In this document: piece after piece, positions 21,712-33,197 of the stretch
Layout: every line of letters starts with the position of its first letter
Numbering within the stretch: the stretch's first letter is position 1
DNA from: Forficula auricularia
Lineage: Eukaryota > Arthropoda > Insecta > Dermaptera > Forficulidae
Reading direction: 5' to 3'
Assembly (NCBI GenBank): GCA_024734495.1
Contig: JALMQS010000153.1
Coordinates: 12,357,548 to 12,421,547 of the forward strand
Length of the DNA stretch: 64,000 bases
Position numbers and translations under genes: made by a program
Notes under the pieces: generated by a model
The model's input: the letters and a program-made list of their open reading frames with translations, nothing else
Told to the model about the DNA's origin: nothing
Database searches by the model: none

Positions 21712-22208
21712 CTATTTATATAAATAAAAATGTACTGTTACGCTTAAGTGATACGTTGAAGGATCTCCGAAAGTTCTTCACTGATTTCTTTGAAATTTTC
21801 TCACATCATTCCATTCAAATACACGAGTGTTTTTATATATAGTGTTTTTATAGATATCACACCTGTGGCATGTAAAAAAAAAAAATTTCGAGGAAACAAC
21901 GCCAGCGCCTCTCTGGGGGGTAAAAGCAAACAAACAAGATGGCCATAGCTTTTTGGAAATCTTTCAACTGTCAATATTATTTTTGTTTAAAGAAACAATT
22001 TTGACAAGTAATATATAATTCATTTACTGTTTTAATACCTATTGAATATAGTTTCGATACGTCCAGTGGTTTAGGCGTGAAGCATAAGAGTTAGTCACAG
22101 CAACGTGTGGTCGGATCAGTTATTATCTATATAAATTTTAACCATAAAACGAGACGCTCTCCGCATGGGGTTAGGTGACGCCGGGCCGAAGGCCCTGGCG
22201 TCAGCTAG
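21712..22208 (+). mobile_element. Helitron-like element (3' end clear, 5' end tentative)
   Basis: The 3' end has a strong hairpin (GACGCCGGGCC loop GGCCCTGGCGTC) followed by AGCTAG and T, the hairpin-CTRR-T arrangement of Helitrons. A plausible 5' end is CTATTTATATAAATAAAAAT at 21712, followed by words typical of such elements in insects. An alternative closer start, ATCTATATAAATTTTAACC, lies at 22125. It is non-coding, hence non-autonomous. Confidence 0.5.
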
Positions 22209-23458
22209 TTTTATTATAAATGGGTTCCTTTCGACAAAGTTTTAAAAAAATAATTGTTTGATATCTCGCCTTCTATTTGTAGGCAAGAAGTTAGATGTCA
22301 AAAAAATATTATCTTTACTTTAACAATCAATTAAAAATTAACGGAAGTGTTTAATCGATTAGTGCGATTAAGCTGATAGAAACGTTAACAAATAATCTAA
22401 TGACTAGAAATTAAATGGTTTCAACTCATTCCCCTCTATTATGATATCAGAATTATTAATCAAACATTCGTTACCTGACACGGTTAGGGGACCAAATGAA
22501 AATATGTTATATACCTACCTATTAAACGAACACGCGTTCGAGTTGGTTTGTTTTTTACCTAAACTTCTCACTTTGATTAAGTAAAATGAGTAATAATCTG
22601 ATAATATCTTCTAATAAAGTATAACCTCTTAGTGTTTAAGATTTTAATCAGATCAACCGAGTGGGAATATTGTGGGCCCGGCATCTTAAAAGAAACTCTT
22701 TTCCCAAAATACGGATAATGAATAAGATTAATGATTGAATTAAATAAAAATTGATTGTCTTAATAAATTGTTTAAACATATAATGTTTCTGGATAAAAAT
22801 ACTTATTTTTTTATCTATAATTTAAAATACATAATAATATTTGTTTAAAATATCTATAATCAGGGCCTCGTATAGGAGGGGTAGGGAAACCAGGCTCGAG
22901 GCTGCATAAGAACGCCAGGAAAGGAAAACATATTTATTTATTTATTTTTGAAATTATAATTTATTTTATTTTCAAAATCTACTCGGTACGCTTGATAGTG
23001 TCAAAGAATATTGAATTCATTCATTTTTTTCGACTCCTCTTAAACGTAACATGGAATTTTGTTCGAGTAGCTACAATGCTTGTCTGTTTAAGCAGGTGTC
23101 AATTTTGAGGAAACTGAAATCGATAGATTTTATATTAATTGAACCAATTTATTGACAGGTGGGATGAAGTAAATAAAACATGTGATGATTATAATAAAAC
23201 ATAGTTCTGCTGATAAATAAACATTAATTAAAATTAAATTGGAAATAGAAAAAACATTTTTTGGCTCTGTTTATGAATTTAAAAGATAATATATGTATAT
23301 TTTTTGAACCAAAATTAACTAAAATTAAATAGAACTTTAAAGGGGTAGGATGGTAGGTATAATAATATTATTTTTAACTTTAAATTCAGGTAAAAAGACT
23401 GATTTTTGATTTGCACCCACGATTAAATAAAGAGAAATAAAAGTTAATTTGTTATTTT

Positions 23459-23495
23459 CTCAACGTTTTGATCCGCTTCGGACATCATAAGGACG
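23459..23495 (-). ncRNA. Decayed hammerhead-like motif (left arm)
   Basis: Minus strand: TTATGATG in place of CTGATGA, a well-kept stem II TCCG/CGGA with loop AAG, then AAAAC in place of GAAAC, and GTTG. Two core changes relative to its partner at 23525. Confidence 0.4.
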
Positions 23496-23519
23496 ATGCT
23501 GCAAAAAAACTTGAAAAAA

Positions 23520-23556
23520 ATGCCCTGATGATGGCCGGAGTAAGTCGAAACGTTGG
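23520..23556 (+). ncRNA. Hammerhead ribozyme-like motif (right arm)
   Basis: CTGATGA (23525-23531), a spacer GGCCGGAGTAAGTC whose stem II pairing is weakened, GAAA (23547-23550), C, GTT as cleavage triplet, then GGGG which can pair with the preceding GCC. Core letters are intact while stem II has decayed, the opposite of the left arm. Confidence 0.45.
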
Positions 23557-24541
23557 GGAAATATAAATCAACTTTTATTTCATTTTTATTTAATTCTGGC
23601 TGGCAATAGAAATCAACCATTTTAGTTGAATTTAAAATTCAATATAATATTAATATATCGGCTTCAACTAACGCGAAAAATTCCGCCAATTAGGTACTTT
23701 TATTTAAATTGATTACTAGAAAAGGAATAATCCTAGCCGTCTGCTACAGCTGAATCCTGATTCCGTCCTATTTTCAGAATTTGAAAAAAATCCCTTTTTT
23801 CATTAATTGTAATTCTATTTGATCTAAAAATTGTATAAATAGTAATAATACATTTACAAATTTTATCGACAAACTATTTTATCATCTATATCTATATTTA
23901 TTATAATCGGCTTGCGCGAAGACGGCGACGTGATTTTTTTAATTTTAAAACCCACTAAGTTCATGACAAATAAAATTTATTAAAATTAGAAAATTTAAAT
24001 TATTATTTTAAAACCCACTGCAGACTCCAGAGTGAGTACCAAATAGAAATTAGTCTTTTTACCTGAATTTAAAGTTAAAAATAGTATTAATATACTTACC
24101 ATCCTACCACAGTGCCTGGCGGGTGTTCACTGCGTGCGCTGGACTCAGGCGTTCAAATAGCCAGGGATTTTTTTTGTTTTTATGTGATTAAAATATGAAA
24201 TTTGTAAAAAAAAATTCAAATCATTTATAGTTTTTATTTTACAAATTTCATAAAATCTCTCTACCTTTACAGCTAAGCGCCACTGATAAAGAAGCCAATT
24301 ACAAGTCCAGACCTGTTTCAATATATTAAATCTGAATTTCTCAATTTCTGTTACTCTAGAAATGGCCATTTGCAATATGCACTTGGATCAAAACGATACC
24401 CGTTAGTATAATATAGAAAAAATAAAATAATGAGTTACTTGCTTATTTTCTTAATTAGATTAAATTAGATTTAAATAATTAGGAGAATTTCTTCGTTAAA
24501 AAAATAAATAATAATAATAATAAGATCGTAAATACAGATTT

Positions 24542-24704
24542 ATCTTATTATAATCGGCTTGCGCGATGAGGTGATTTTTTTAATTTTAAAAGTCACTAAT
24601 TGTTCATTACAAATAAAATTTATTAAAATTAGGAAATTTAAATTATTATTTTAAAACACACTACGGAGAGCAAGATGGCCGCCGAGGGCGGGCTTCGCAG
24701 CTGG
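24542..24704 (+). mobile_element. Short Helitron-like element
   Basis: The body (TAATCGGCTTGCGCG, AAATAAAATTTATTAAAATT, AATTATTATTTTAAAAC) is a copy of 23899-24027. Its end adds GGCCGCC, loop, GGCGGG and GCAGCTGG then T, similar to the GGCCGCC/GGCGGGCC hairpin and GCAGCTAG end at 54567-54593. The 5' limit is uncertain. Confidence 0.4.
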
Positions 24705-25059
24705 TTTTTAATAATTCGCATCAAAATTCGAGAAAAGACCTCATACGCATACTAATAAACATATCAGTCAAACTTGTATCATTTATCTTTTTGACTCGTT
24801 GATATAATATATAAGTAATAAATAATTATTTAAGAGGACCCCTGGATAAGATTCGACCCCGGGGCCCGGATTAGCTCTCAGCAGCCCTGTTATTAATTAA
24901 TAGGATTGCTATTTAGATGGTTGAAGTTTTTCCAACCATTAACAACAAACTTCTCAACCAAGAATTCTCTATATAAATTAACAATTTTAACAACTTTAAG
25001 TTTTTGTTTCTGAAAGCTTATTTAGTCTTTAATTTATATATACTTTTTTTTTTTAATTT

Positions 25060-25230
25060 GTCGCAATTATTCTAATGAGGATCCTTTTTCGCTCCCGCTG
25101 GCGTCATACTGTCTCTAAAGAGATCGCCTTGGAGGACGCGCCCCTTCCAAAAGTGACTATTAAATTAATGCAAATCTAATTCCAGGCCTCATGCCAAGGG
25201 TTTCAAGCTGGAGAAAGGGCGAGAAATTTC
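25060..25230. other. GC-richer island with ATGCAAAT octamer
   Basis: Unique in this window. Contains TTAATGCAAATCTAATTCC (octamer-like, POU/homeodomain type) and several GC-rich words. Possible regulatory element; inference only. 24705-25059 is AT-rich with nothing recognised except a terminus-like CAGCAGCCCTG near 24885. Confidence 0.25.
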
Positions 25231-25590
25231 TCCTAATAAGCTACTCATATTAAATATTTATGCTTTTCTCATTTTTTCTTTTTTTTTTATTAACAATAGA
25301 AAACTTGATCAAAATTTGTTTTTTGCCTTTAGAAAATCGATTATCAAACTGGTTCGGCATTGTTTATTAAAGTACAAGCCTATTATATATCGAATATTTA
25401 AACAACCGTGCGGTTAGTTCTTAGATTTTTACATCTCTAACCCGAAGCGACTCTTAATGGAATTGGATTTTTCGGCACAAAAAATATTTTTTACATACTT
25501 TTATTTAACTTGTTTTCTCTGCCCGTCTGTCTCTTTAGGTAAAATCTTTTAATCGAATTTTGTCCCACTTCTACCCAAAATTTCTATATA

Positions 25591-25822
25591 TCGTCGCTGA
25601 TCTTACAAAAGTTTTTGGTCAAATACGTATTATAATAATTTAACCTATAGGTTTATACCGACCAACTTTTCACGGCGCATCTATCTATAGAAACCTTATT
25701 ATTCTATTCCAAATAATAAATATTGCATTGTATTTGTATGTATTGTTGTTTAAAATGGTTTTTCTTGTTTTCTGTCAAACAATGAATTTAGGACTTACAA
25801 GGTTTTGTAAGATCAGCGACGA
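25591..25822. mobile_element. TA-flanked MITE with 20-bp perfect ends
   Basis: TCGTCGCTGATCTTACAAAA at 25591-25610 is exactly inverted at 25803-25822. Both sides carry TA (25589-25590, 25823-25824), the target of Tc1/mariner-type elements. It is 232 bp, AT-rich and non-coding. The perfect ends suggest a young copy. Confidence 0.85.
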
Positions 25823-26221
25823 TATGCTTATATACAAAAATTGATATACTCAATATATTTTCTTGTATATAATACTAATAAGAAATCTCCAGGCCTCCAC
25901 GATATAGTTTCTATGATACAAGTATTACTCTGTAGATTTGATTATTTGGGGGCTGAGTTGTTTATTGACATTTTTTTTTCCTAAAATCACCTAGATTTTA
26001 ATGAAAGAATTCTATCAGAATGCACGAGGTTTCGACATCTATTTTTGGAGCCATTTTCAAATGCTGTGAGGTTGAATCTTTAAGTTACTCATTGTATTAA
26101 ACAAAAATATACCTATATAACAAACTTGAAAAAAAAACACGCTTTTAATTCAAAACTCATTAAAAAGTAAAAAATAAATGTTTGCAATAGGATAAAGAGT
26201 TCATGCAGCAAAAAATTATCT

Positions 26222-26268
26222 CCAAAGTCAACGTTTCAAATTTTCAAATCTTCCTCAGGACTTGTTAT
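26222..26268 (-). ncRNA. Hammerhead ribozyme-like motif, single copy
   Basis: Minus strand: AAGTC, CTGAGGA (26252-26258), a short AT stem II (GATTT/AATTT, imperfect), GAAA (26234-26237), C, GTT, then GACTT, which pairs fully with the AAGTC before the core as stem I. A second degraded GTCGAAACCTC word lies at 26028-26040 in the same orientation. No inverted partner was found. Confidence 0.5.
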
Positions 26269-26407
26269 AACTTATAACATGTTAAGATAGGATGAATATA
26301 ATGTAAATGTAATATGTTTTATTATTTTAATCATAAGTACCCAAAAAATTTCGGTAAACGCAAGCTTCAAATAAAAAAAAAACTTTTAACTTAAAATGTA
26401 ATTAAAA

Positions 26408-26790
26408 TAGAACTAGAAATGCAAAAACCAAACACCCAAAATAAGGGGGAGGATCGGAGGGTCAAAAATTAAAAATTCTTGGTCCTTGGACCATACTCAA
26501 TCAAATTTGTATAGTTGATCTTGAGCTCCTAGGGAACTAGAAATGCAAAACCGAGGGGTGAACCGCGACCTAATATTGTGTACACCTACTTCCACTTCCA
26601 CTTTCATATCCAAGTAGAAGACAATAGATGAAGGGGCATTATCTAAAGAATTCCAAAATAATTTCACATAATTCCAAAGACGTGTACACCTAATTCCAAA
26701 CGCGATTCACCCCTCGGCAAAAACTAACCACTCAAAATAAGAGGAGGTTAAAAAATGAAAATTCTTTATCTTTGGACCAAACTCAACTCA
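26408..26790 (+). repeat. Tandem duplication split by a MITE
   Basis: Two copies of about 100 bp, each running from GAACTAGAAATGCAAAA through AAAATAAG and TTAAAAA to ACCATACTCAA / ACCAAACTCAA. The second copy is interrupted by the MITE at 26552-26716, so the first copy shows the sequence before insertion. Confidence 0.75.
26552..26716. mobile_element. Short copy of the CGAGGGGTGAACC MITE
   Basis: Ends CGAGGGGTGAACCGCGA and the inverse of CGAGGGGTGAATCGCG match the element at 3864-4444, including GTGTACACCTACTTCC beside the left end. There is no minisatellite here. Flanks GCAAAAC and GCAAAAAC are a target duplication differing by one A. Confidence 0.85.
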
Positions 26791-27559
26791 TTTAATTTAG
26801 AATTTAATCTTATTAAAAATAAAATGAATGAAGCGATATATTTGCAATTAAGTTTAAACCAAGTGGACAAATATTTATAAACATTCCGGAAGTTTAACTT
26901 TTGTCGTGGATCCCGTGACTCGTGAAGCGATTTTTTTATTTTCATTACTTTTTTCTTTAAACAAAATAACATATAAGTTTTTGTTTCTCAACTTAAATTG
27001 AAATTCTATTTGTTTTTATCATATTCTTTTACTATCTCAATATCTAACCACAAGGGATCTCAAGTTGGAATAGAAAAATTTAATAACAATCAAAGTTACA
27101 AAAAATGACAATTTTAAATTATTCATTATTTTTCTCGTGAATTTGAGTGAATTCATTTCATAAAATTATATAAACAATTTTTTGAGCCTATAATTAAGTG
27201 AAATATTTATCTTAAAGGCAAATTTTTTTCTCATTTTCTCCATATAAAAATTACACTTGTATGTGGTTATTTTACAAAAAAATGTATATTTTTCATTTGT
27301 GTGATAAAATAGTCTACTACAATTGCCAAGGGTTATATATCATAATTTGAATATAACGATTTTTTCCAAAGCTCTTTCTCTGTATATATTTTTTTTTACT
27401 ATTATTTAAAATCCTCTTCATATAACAAATAGAAGTAATTTTGCTAAATTAAAAATTTCTCTTTTTTCCTCATTTAAAAGTTTCGCTTTTAAAAGGGCTC
27501 TATCATTATTTTAATTGTTTTCTAGCTTCAATTCAAAGATTAATGTAATTTTGCCTGGC

Positions 27560-27850
27560 TGATTTTTTAAAAGCCAAATTTGTTTTCCGCCCCCTGTCTC
27601 TGTTGCGAATATCTCATTTTGACCGGCCATTCGGTCTTTATCGCTAATTGGTTGATGTCGAGGATGGCCTGCAGGGCGGTCTTCCATGACAGGTGAACAG
27701 CCATGGTCCTTTCAAAGGCTTCAACCTCGCCCAGCGTTCAGCCCTGTTCCAATCCTCTTCATTTACTGTGGACAAATTATTCGACCAGCCCCAGTTAACC
27801 TGCAACGAAAAAAACTAACCTAACCTTTTCGGGTGCCTTTTAACACAGAT
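27560..27850. other. GC-richer repeat-free island
   Basis: Unique in the window, with CAGGTG E-box and several GCC-rich words. No open frame of note. Possible conserved non-coding element. 26791-27559 is AT-rich without recognised features. Confidence 0.25.
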
Positions 27851-28894
27851 TTGCTCATCCTTTCCTAATGAGATTTTAGATTCCCCCATCTCAAAGCTTT
27901 TATTTATATATTTTCTATCTCAAACGTTAAAAAGAATCATAAACTCAAAAATGGAATTGGTCGAATACGTTTATTCCTAATTCACGAAATTAAAAACTAA
28001 CTATTGTGTTTTATTTTGATGTAAATAATTAAGTGTTCATCAAAAAGGTCTCTTTGAAGTCTGGTGGGTAAACAAAAAGCTGTCTTGCGAATTTGAAGCT
28101 TTTTGGTAGGTTTTTATTAGTTCTTTTTTTGTATCTTTTGGTGAAGGGGGTTTGTTAAATCTTCTTTCCATTTAGAGATAGGAAAAGCAAGGGTTGGTTT
28201 TGAAATTAGGCTGGAATAAGGAAATCTCTGCGTTACTAAGGTAAAAATATTGTTTATTTTTAAAATATTTTTTATTTTTTTAGATAATAGGGTTAAAAGG
28301 GATAGTCAATCCAGGGTTGGGACTAGAAGTATAGGTTTTGAAACCAGTGGTGGTATTTTTCTTATGAGAATGATTCAGATGGTTATATAGATTATAAGGA
28401 TATAGGGAAGAATAGTATTAATTTAAATAGGTCTGGTTCCTACAAGTTAGTTAATTCAGATATTAAGATGTAGGTTTCCATTCATTTGTAGGATCTGGCA
28501 TTGATTTGTGGAAGTCTGTCTATTTATTACTACTTGGGATTATAGTATTCTGCCTCCTATGATTAAATCAATTATAAATTTTGTCAAGTCCTAAAGTCCT
28601 ATAGTTGTACAAAATTTTATTTAGTTCTCACAAGCAGAGATTAGCTGAGGTAGAGAGAGGTCATACCATCCTTGTTAAGGTTTTGACCAGGTTTCCTTAA
28701 CAACTTATGGCAAATGCCGGGATGGCTAATGCGTCGCTTGCTCCAGATATTGGGTTTTTTCGCGGAATTTTTAAATTACTTTTTGTCTTTTGATGGAAAT
28801 CTATGGTCATGTTATTTGTTAATGAGCATACATTTCTATTTTTTTTCTTTTTCTTTTTTTTTACTTGTTTATTATTTTTTAAATTGTTGTAATT

Positions 28895-29070
28895 TTTTTT
28901 TGGCTTTTCGGCCCTTCTAGCCATAAGCCCATTTACGATACTATATATTTTTTAAATTTTGTCTCTACCCCGGGGGTCAGATTTTAGCCGAATGCCTCGA
29001 GTCGGATTCGAACCCGGGTCCACTTGGTTAGCAGGATGATATGCTGCAGACTAGCCTATCTGACCCCCCC
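28895..29070 (-). mobile_element. tRNA-derived SINE with 14-bp target duplication
   Basis: Minus strand: starts GGGGGGGTCAGATAGGCTAG, carries the B-box GGTTCGAATCC (29004-29014), and ends in an A tail seen here as the T run at 28895-28901. The duplication AAATTGTTGTAATT is perfect at 28881-28894 and 29071-29084. Length is 176 bp. Its sequence is unlike the SINEs at 21337 and 63252, so it is a third family. Confidence 0.85.
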
Positions 29071-29084
29071 AAATTGTTGTAATT

Positions 29085-29206
29085 AATTTGTATTGATATT
29101 TGTTAATGTATTGTAGCTGATTGTATTAATGTTTGGAGGACCTAGCCACCGAGGACTTGTGCCTCTAAGCAGGTCGAGGAATAAAGATTTATTTATTTAT
29201 TTATTT
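29085..29206 (+). repeat. Possible retroelement 3' tail with (TTTA)n
   Basis: The stretch ends with GAGGAATAAAG followed by TTTATTTATTTATTTATTTT, a common ending of non-LTR elements. The upstream 28260-28880 may be the rest of that element but shows no readable protein. The SINE at 28895 sits inside it. Confidence 0.3.
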
Positions 29207-29445
29207 TATTTAAAAAATTAAAACCCTTTTAAATTACTATATCCGTAGTTCAATGGTCTGACCTTTTAGCTATGGATCATGAATTCTTCACTTTCTGAAG
29301 CCTATAGTAGGATTTTTTATTCTATATTTTTATTTAAATATAGGACAAATTTCGCAATAGAATTGAAATTGATTAAAAATAAAATTGAGTGGATATTGAC
29401 GAGGCAGTCCAAAAAAAAGAAGATAATTTATACCATCTTTTTATT

Positions 29446-29492
29446 CATAAATCGACGTTTCGGAGGCTATTCCCTCCTTCTTCAGGGTTTTG
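29446..29492 (-). ncRNA. Hammerhead ribozyme-like motif (left arm)
   Basis: Minus strand: AAACC, CTGAAGA (29479-29485), one unpaired A, stem II GGAGG/CCTCC, GAAA (29458-29461), C, GTC (29454-29456), GATTT. Stem I pairs with one mismatch. Stem III would be a self-complementary ACGT, so cleavage would be expected from a dimer or in trans. Confidence 0.6.
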
Positions 29493-29610
29493 AAAAATCA
29501 GTGAAGGATATTATAATTCTGCTAAGAATGAAATAAAATATATTATTGTTACTTCCACTGCAAGAAGAGACATAGGGGGATGTTGCATTGGAATTTCTTC
29601 ACTGACTTTT

Positions 29611-29658
29611 CAAAACCCTGAAGAAGGAGAGAATAGCCTCCGAAACGTCGGTTTATGA
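29611..29658 (+). ncRNA. Hammerhead ribozyme-like motif (right arm)
   Basis: AAACC, CTGAAGA (29618-29624), one unpaired A, stem II GGAG/CTCC, GAAA (29642-29645), C, GTC, GGTTT. AAACC and GGTTT are exact complements (stem I). All core bases are present. Confidence 0.65.
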
Positions 29659-29728
29659 ATAAAAAGATGGTGTAAATTATCTTCTTTTTTTTGGAATGCC
29701 TCATCAACATCCACTCAATTTTATTTTT

Positions 29729-32166
29729 CAGTCCGTCTCCAAAAATTACACCAATCTTATTAAAAATAAATTTTAAGAAAATTCAGCATTCATGACCATT
29801 CTTATTTTAAATTTCTATAAATAATTAGAATAGGATTTTGTTATTACTTTCTTCCTTTTTCTATAATATTAGTGATTTTTTTCATGTGTATTTTAAAGTA
29901 GGGATAAAAGTCCTGGTTAACGTGAGAATTTTCCTCGAAGCTTGACAGGTTTGAGCAACGTGTAAGATCGCTTCGTAACACACTTACGCCTTTCACTTCC
30001 CTTTTAGACTTATACTCCCTTTTCTAAGATATAATATATATTCCTCTCCTCTATATTCTTTTTCCTCTCTTGCTCGCCTATCTATATATAGATTTTCAAT
30101 TTTCTTATCTGTATACCTACAAGGTGAAACATTCACCCTTTCCAATGACTTCACACAACACGAGTTTTACGTATATGAATATTTTAAAGATATTCTGTTT
30201 GATTTTTTATACGCCTCTAGCGGTTAAACTAACGATGTTACTAAACCATCACAACATTCATTTAAACGGCATTTACCGGGAAATTGCCATAAAAAGTATT
30301 TCTTGAAACTGTCGATTGAGTAAATATTAAAAGGATAATATTTAGTAGAATTTATGTTCAATCGAATTCTTAAACGGATATTGTGAAAATCAGTTTTAAC
30401 ACCTTATTTCACAAAAAAAGTGAAGAAAATTTTCTTTGATAACTAATGTCATGTTTAAAAGAGCTAAAAAAGCATGAAAAGACACTTGAGTTTTATAGGA
30501 CACATATCTTTGAAAGTCTTTAAACTCTTGAACGAAATATTTTTGTTCGTTCCTATCGTTTTTTCTTTTGGTATAATAAGAAATAATAAGGTTCATATTT
30601 TATTAATAAGTTTATGATGTATAACAAAATACAGAGTAAATCAAAATTACAAAAATTAATATAAACGTTATTCTAAAGCAAAACGTGTCTTAATGTCGAA
30701 ATATCTGACAGATTCTGGCTATATTTGGCTATAATTTTATGTGATGGCTAATGATATTCAAAGATATGACTCGAAGAGGACTTTCCTAAAAAGTCAAGAT
30801 ATTACCAAACGGAAAAAGAAAAAATAATTTATTTCTAAGTTTAAATAAATTAAAAATAAATTCAAAAATGCCTAAACGATTAATTAAAAGAAATATTAAA
30901 AATTTATTTAAAAACAAATGCAATTACCTAAACCTGTATAATCCGAGGACATAAAAGTCTCCACTTAATCAGTGGTTAATTATTGTCCCTTTTTGGGAAT
31001 TATGATTGGCGAATAATCCTGCACAAACATGTTTTTTAATTTAATATTAACCTTTAAAGGTATAATGTAGTTAGCCTGACAAATAATTTGTTCAAGCAGT
31101 TAGCGCTCAACCATTCATTAACACATCTGAAATATAGATAAATGACAAATAATCTATAGTAATATGACCATAAACATAAGAGTCTAAAAGCATAAGAACA
31201 GGTGATTTATAAGTGTCCATAATTATAGGGGCAATTATGACCATTTCATTTGTCATTATACGTCCGTAGCTCGAGAGTAGTTAGTTATACAAATAAATAC
31301 TGAGCTGGTTGTAATAAATCGATTGTTTATTTAACATTAAAATACCTATATAACTGAATTTTAGTATTTTTAAGGTTGTGCTTAAACTAAAGTCATAATC
31401 TATAACGAGGGTTTTTATTAAAATTTTTCCACAATTTGAAAAAGTATTGAAATGATAAAAAAACAATTTTATAAATATGGACATGGATTCGGAGGGTTCA
31501 GTTGATGACTAAATCGTATTAAATATGTAATTTTAACGAAAATGTATTTAGGTTGTATCAAAAATTTTAATAAATATGTTTATATTGCATGTAATTTTAA
31601 GTTTGGTTATAAAAAAAAGGTTAAAAATTACAATTAGGATCCTAATAGTCTCGCTACAATATCTAGTCATGTGTAGATATGTCATTTTGTCACTGCATTG
31701 TAGCTCGAAGACTATATAATAACGTTTTCAGTTGAGCGATTCAGTGCACATTTTCAACGGTTGCCTAGAAAACCTAAAAACAAAAAAACAATATGTTAAG
31801 CTTAAGTGCGATGATCCTCGTTTAGCGCTACATTGAAGTATCTAAATCAGAAAAAAATATGAGACACTTTTAAAATTTGCAAGTTACATGTAATTATTTT
31901 AGCCGAAATAAAAAATGGTGTAACAAATGAATAAGGGGAATATTTAAAAGCTAGTTAAAAAGAATAAAGCTATATTTTAGCAAATTTTAGTGATTTGTTC
32001 ATTTTCCTAGTCATCCAACTGTTTGAGCTAGATAGTTGAAACTAGTCACAGAGGTGCAGTTTATTAATGCAAACTAATGTTCCTAATGTTAGCTCATTAG
32101 TTAAAATTAGACACATTACAATTCAGAATTTATTTCGGATTTTATGCTTTTATAAACTATGTAGTA
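29729..32166. other. AT-rich DNA, nothing recognisable
   Basis: No copies of the families listed here and no readable domain. Short open frames are AT-driven. Confidence 0.5.
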
Positions 32167-32524
32167 CAGGCCTGGCCAACCTAAATCATAGCACGGACAG
32201 CGTTGACGACCCAAAACTTTCCAAGGTCCGCACACAAATAAGAATAATTTTAATTTTTTTTAATATTTTTTTCGAGATCTTGCTTTACAACTGATTTCGT
32301 ATTTAGTGTTTTATATTGTAGCTGAAAGTACACTGTAAGTGTTCAATCAGTGTAAATGTGAAAAAACTATACTATGTAAAACAACGATACACATACGAAA
32401 AGAAAACATGCATTTAATGATCCAACAACAAAATGTACATATTTGCATGGTAATAAACTATAATTAAAAATAGTTTTTACTGTCAAAATTATTTTTATTA
32501 TTATTTTTTTTTTTCATTTTAGTT

Positions 32525-33197
32525 ATATGTATTCAAAAACATAAGGCGGCGAAATCTGCAGCAAGGAAGATTGGCTTCTTATTCAGGTCCAAGCGATTTT
32601 AAAATCCCCCACAACTTCTCACCATCTACAAGGCCCAAATCTGCCCCTGTCTCGAATACGGCTCTCATCTATGGAGAGGAGCCTCAAAATATTCTCTTGC
32701 TACCCTGGATGCAATTCAGAAATGAGCCGTCAGGCTAATTGACGATTCTACCCTCACCGACTCCCTCGACTCGCTGGCTCATGGAAGAAATGTCTCTGCC
32801 CTTTCCCTTTTCTATAGATACTATCACGGCAGGTGCTCTGATGAGATAAAATCAATAATTCCCCCCAAAGCATGCTTTGCACATAGCATGCGTTTTGCCG
32901 ACTCCCAACACTCTCTCGCGGTCAAATTAGAAAAGTGCCGGACCACTTCATTCGCAAATACATATATCCCCATGACTTCAAGGAACTGGAACTCTCTCCC
33001 AGCCTCTATCTTTCCCAGCACCTATAATCTTCAAACCTTCAAAACCGGAGTGCATAGACACCTACGCCTACACCCTCTCACTTAATCAACTTTCCCTTCT
33101 CTTCGGTAATGCAAGGGTCTTTCGAGATCCATAGGGGCTGCATCTTTAATGGGGCACCCCTTCTTGCATTCGATTGCATTAAAAAAAAAAAAAAAAT
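32525..33197 (+). mobile_element. 5'-truncated jockey-type LINE tail
   Basis: The 3' end of a non-LTR retrotransposon: the last part of the reverse transcriptase frame, a short 3' untranslated region, then a poly-A run at 33180-33196. The 5' truncation near 32525 is typical of target-primed insertion. A second, inverted copy is at 38490-38835 and an older one at 7722-8003. Confidence 0.85.
32546..33085 (+). pseudogene. Reverse transcriptase C-terminal fragment (jockey-type LINE), two in-frame stops
   Basis: One frame runs from 32546 to the TAA at 33083-33085. It contains KSAARKIGFLFR, QLLTIYKAQI, LEYGSHLWRGAS, AVRLIDDSTLTDSLDSL, LSLFYRYYHGRCSDE, YIPMTSRNWNSLPASIFP and YNLQTFKTGVHRHL. These are the thumb and C-terminal blocks of proteins usually annotated as RNA-directed DNA polymerase from mobile element jockey; the catalytic YxDD domain is absent. 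Stops are TAA after RSKRF (about 32600) and TGA in AIQK-stop-AVRLI, where Arg (CGA) is expected. No frameshift was needed, so decay is moderate. Confidence 0.85.

Larger units (their letters stand above)
23345..24109. repeat. Large inverted repeat containing hammerhead-like cores
   Basis: Outer arms 23345-23410 and 24040-24109 (GTAGGATGGTA, TTTTTAACTTTAAATTCAGG, TAAAAAGACT) are inverted copies. Inside, 23433-23590 forms a second inverted repeat with divergent hammerhead-like cores. Between 23899 and 24027 lies a copy of the AT-rich repeat found again at 24542-24704. Confidence 0.75.
29375..29728. mobile_element. Inverted-repeat element with two intact hammerhead-like cores
   Basis: Arms of about 120 bp (ATTGAGTGGAT, AAAGAAGATAATTTA, ATCTTTTTATTCATAAA and inverted partners) each end inward in a hammerhead-like core, divergent from each other. 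The centre (about 29500-29605) is unpaired. No reverse transcriptase is present. An open frame across the left half has no known motif. Confidence 0.8.

Noticed and set aside
24090..24110. Minus-strand GTAAGT as a donor site
   Set aside because: It lies in the arm of an inverted repeat whose other arm lacks it, and no acceptor is positioned nearby.
22861..24895. CAGGGCCTCG and CAGCAGCCCTG as ends of one 2-kb hAT
   Set aside because: The flanking 8-mers do not match and the inner sequences differ; they are probably ends of unrelated copies.
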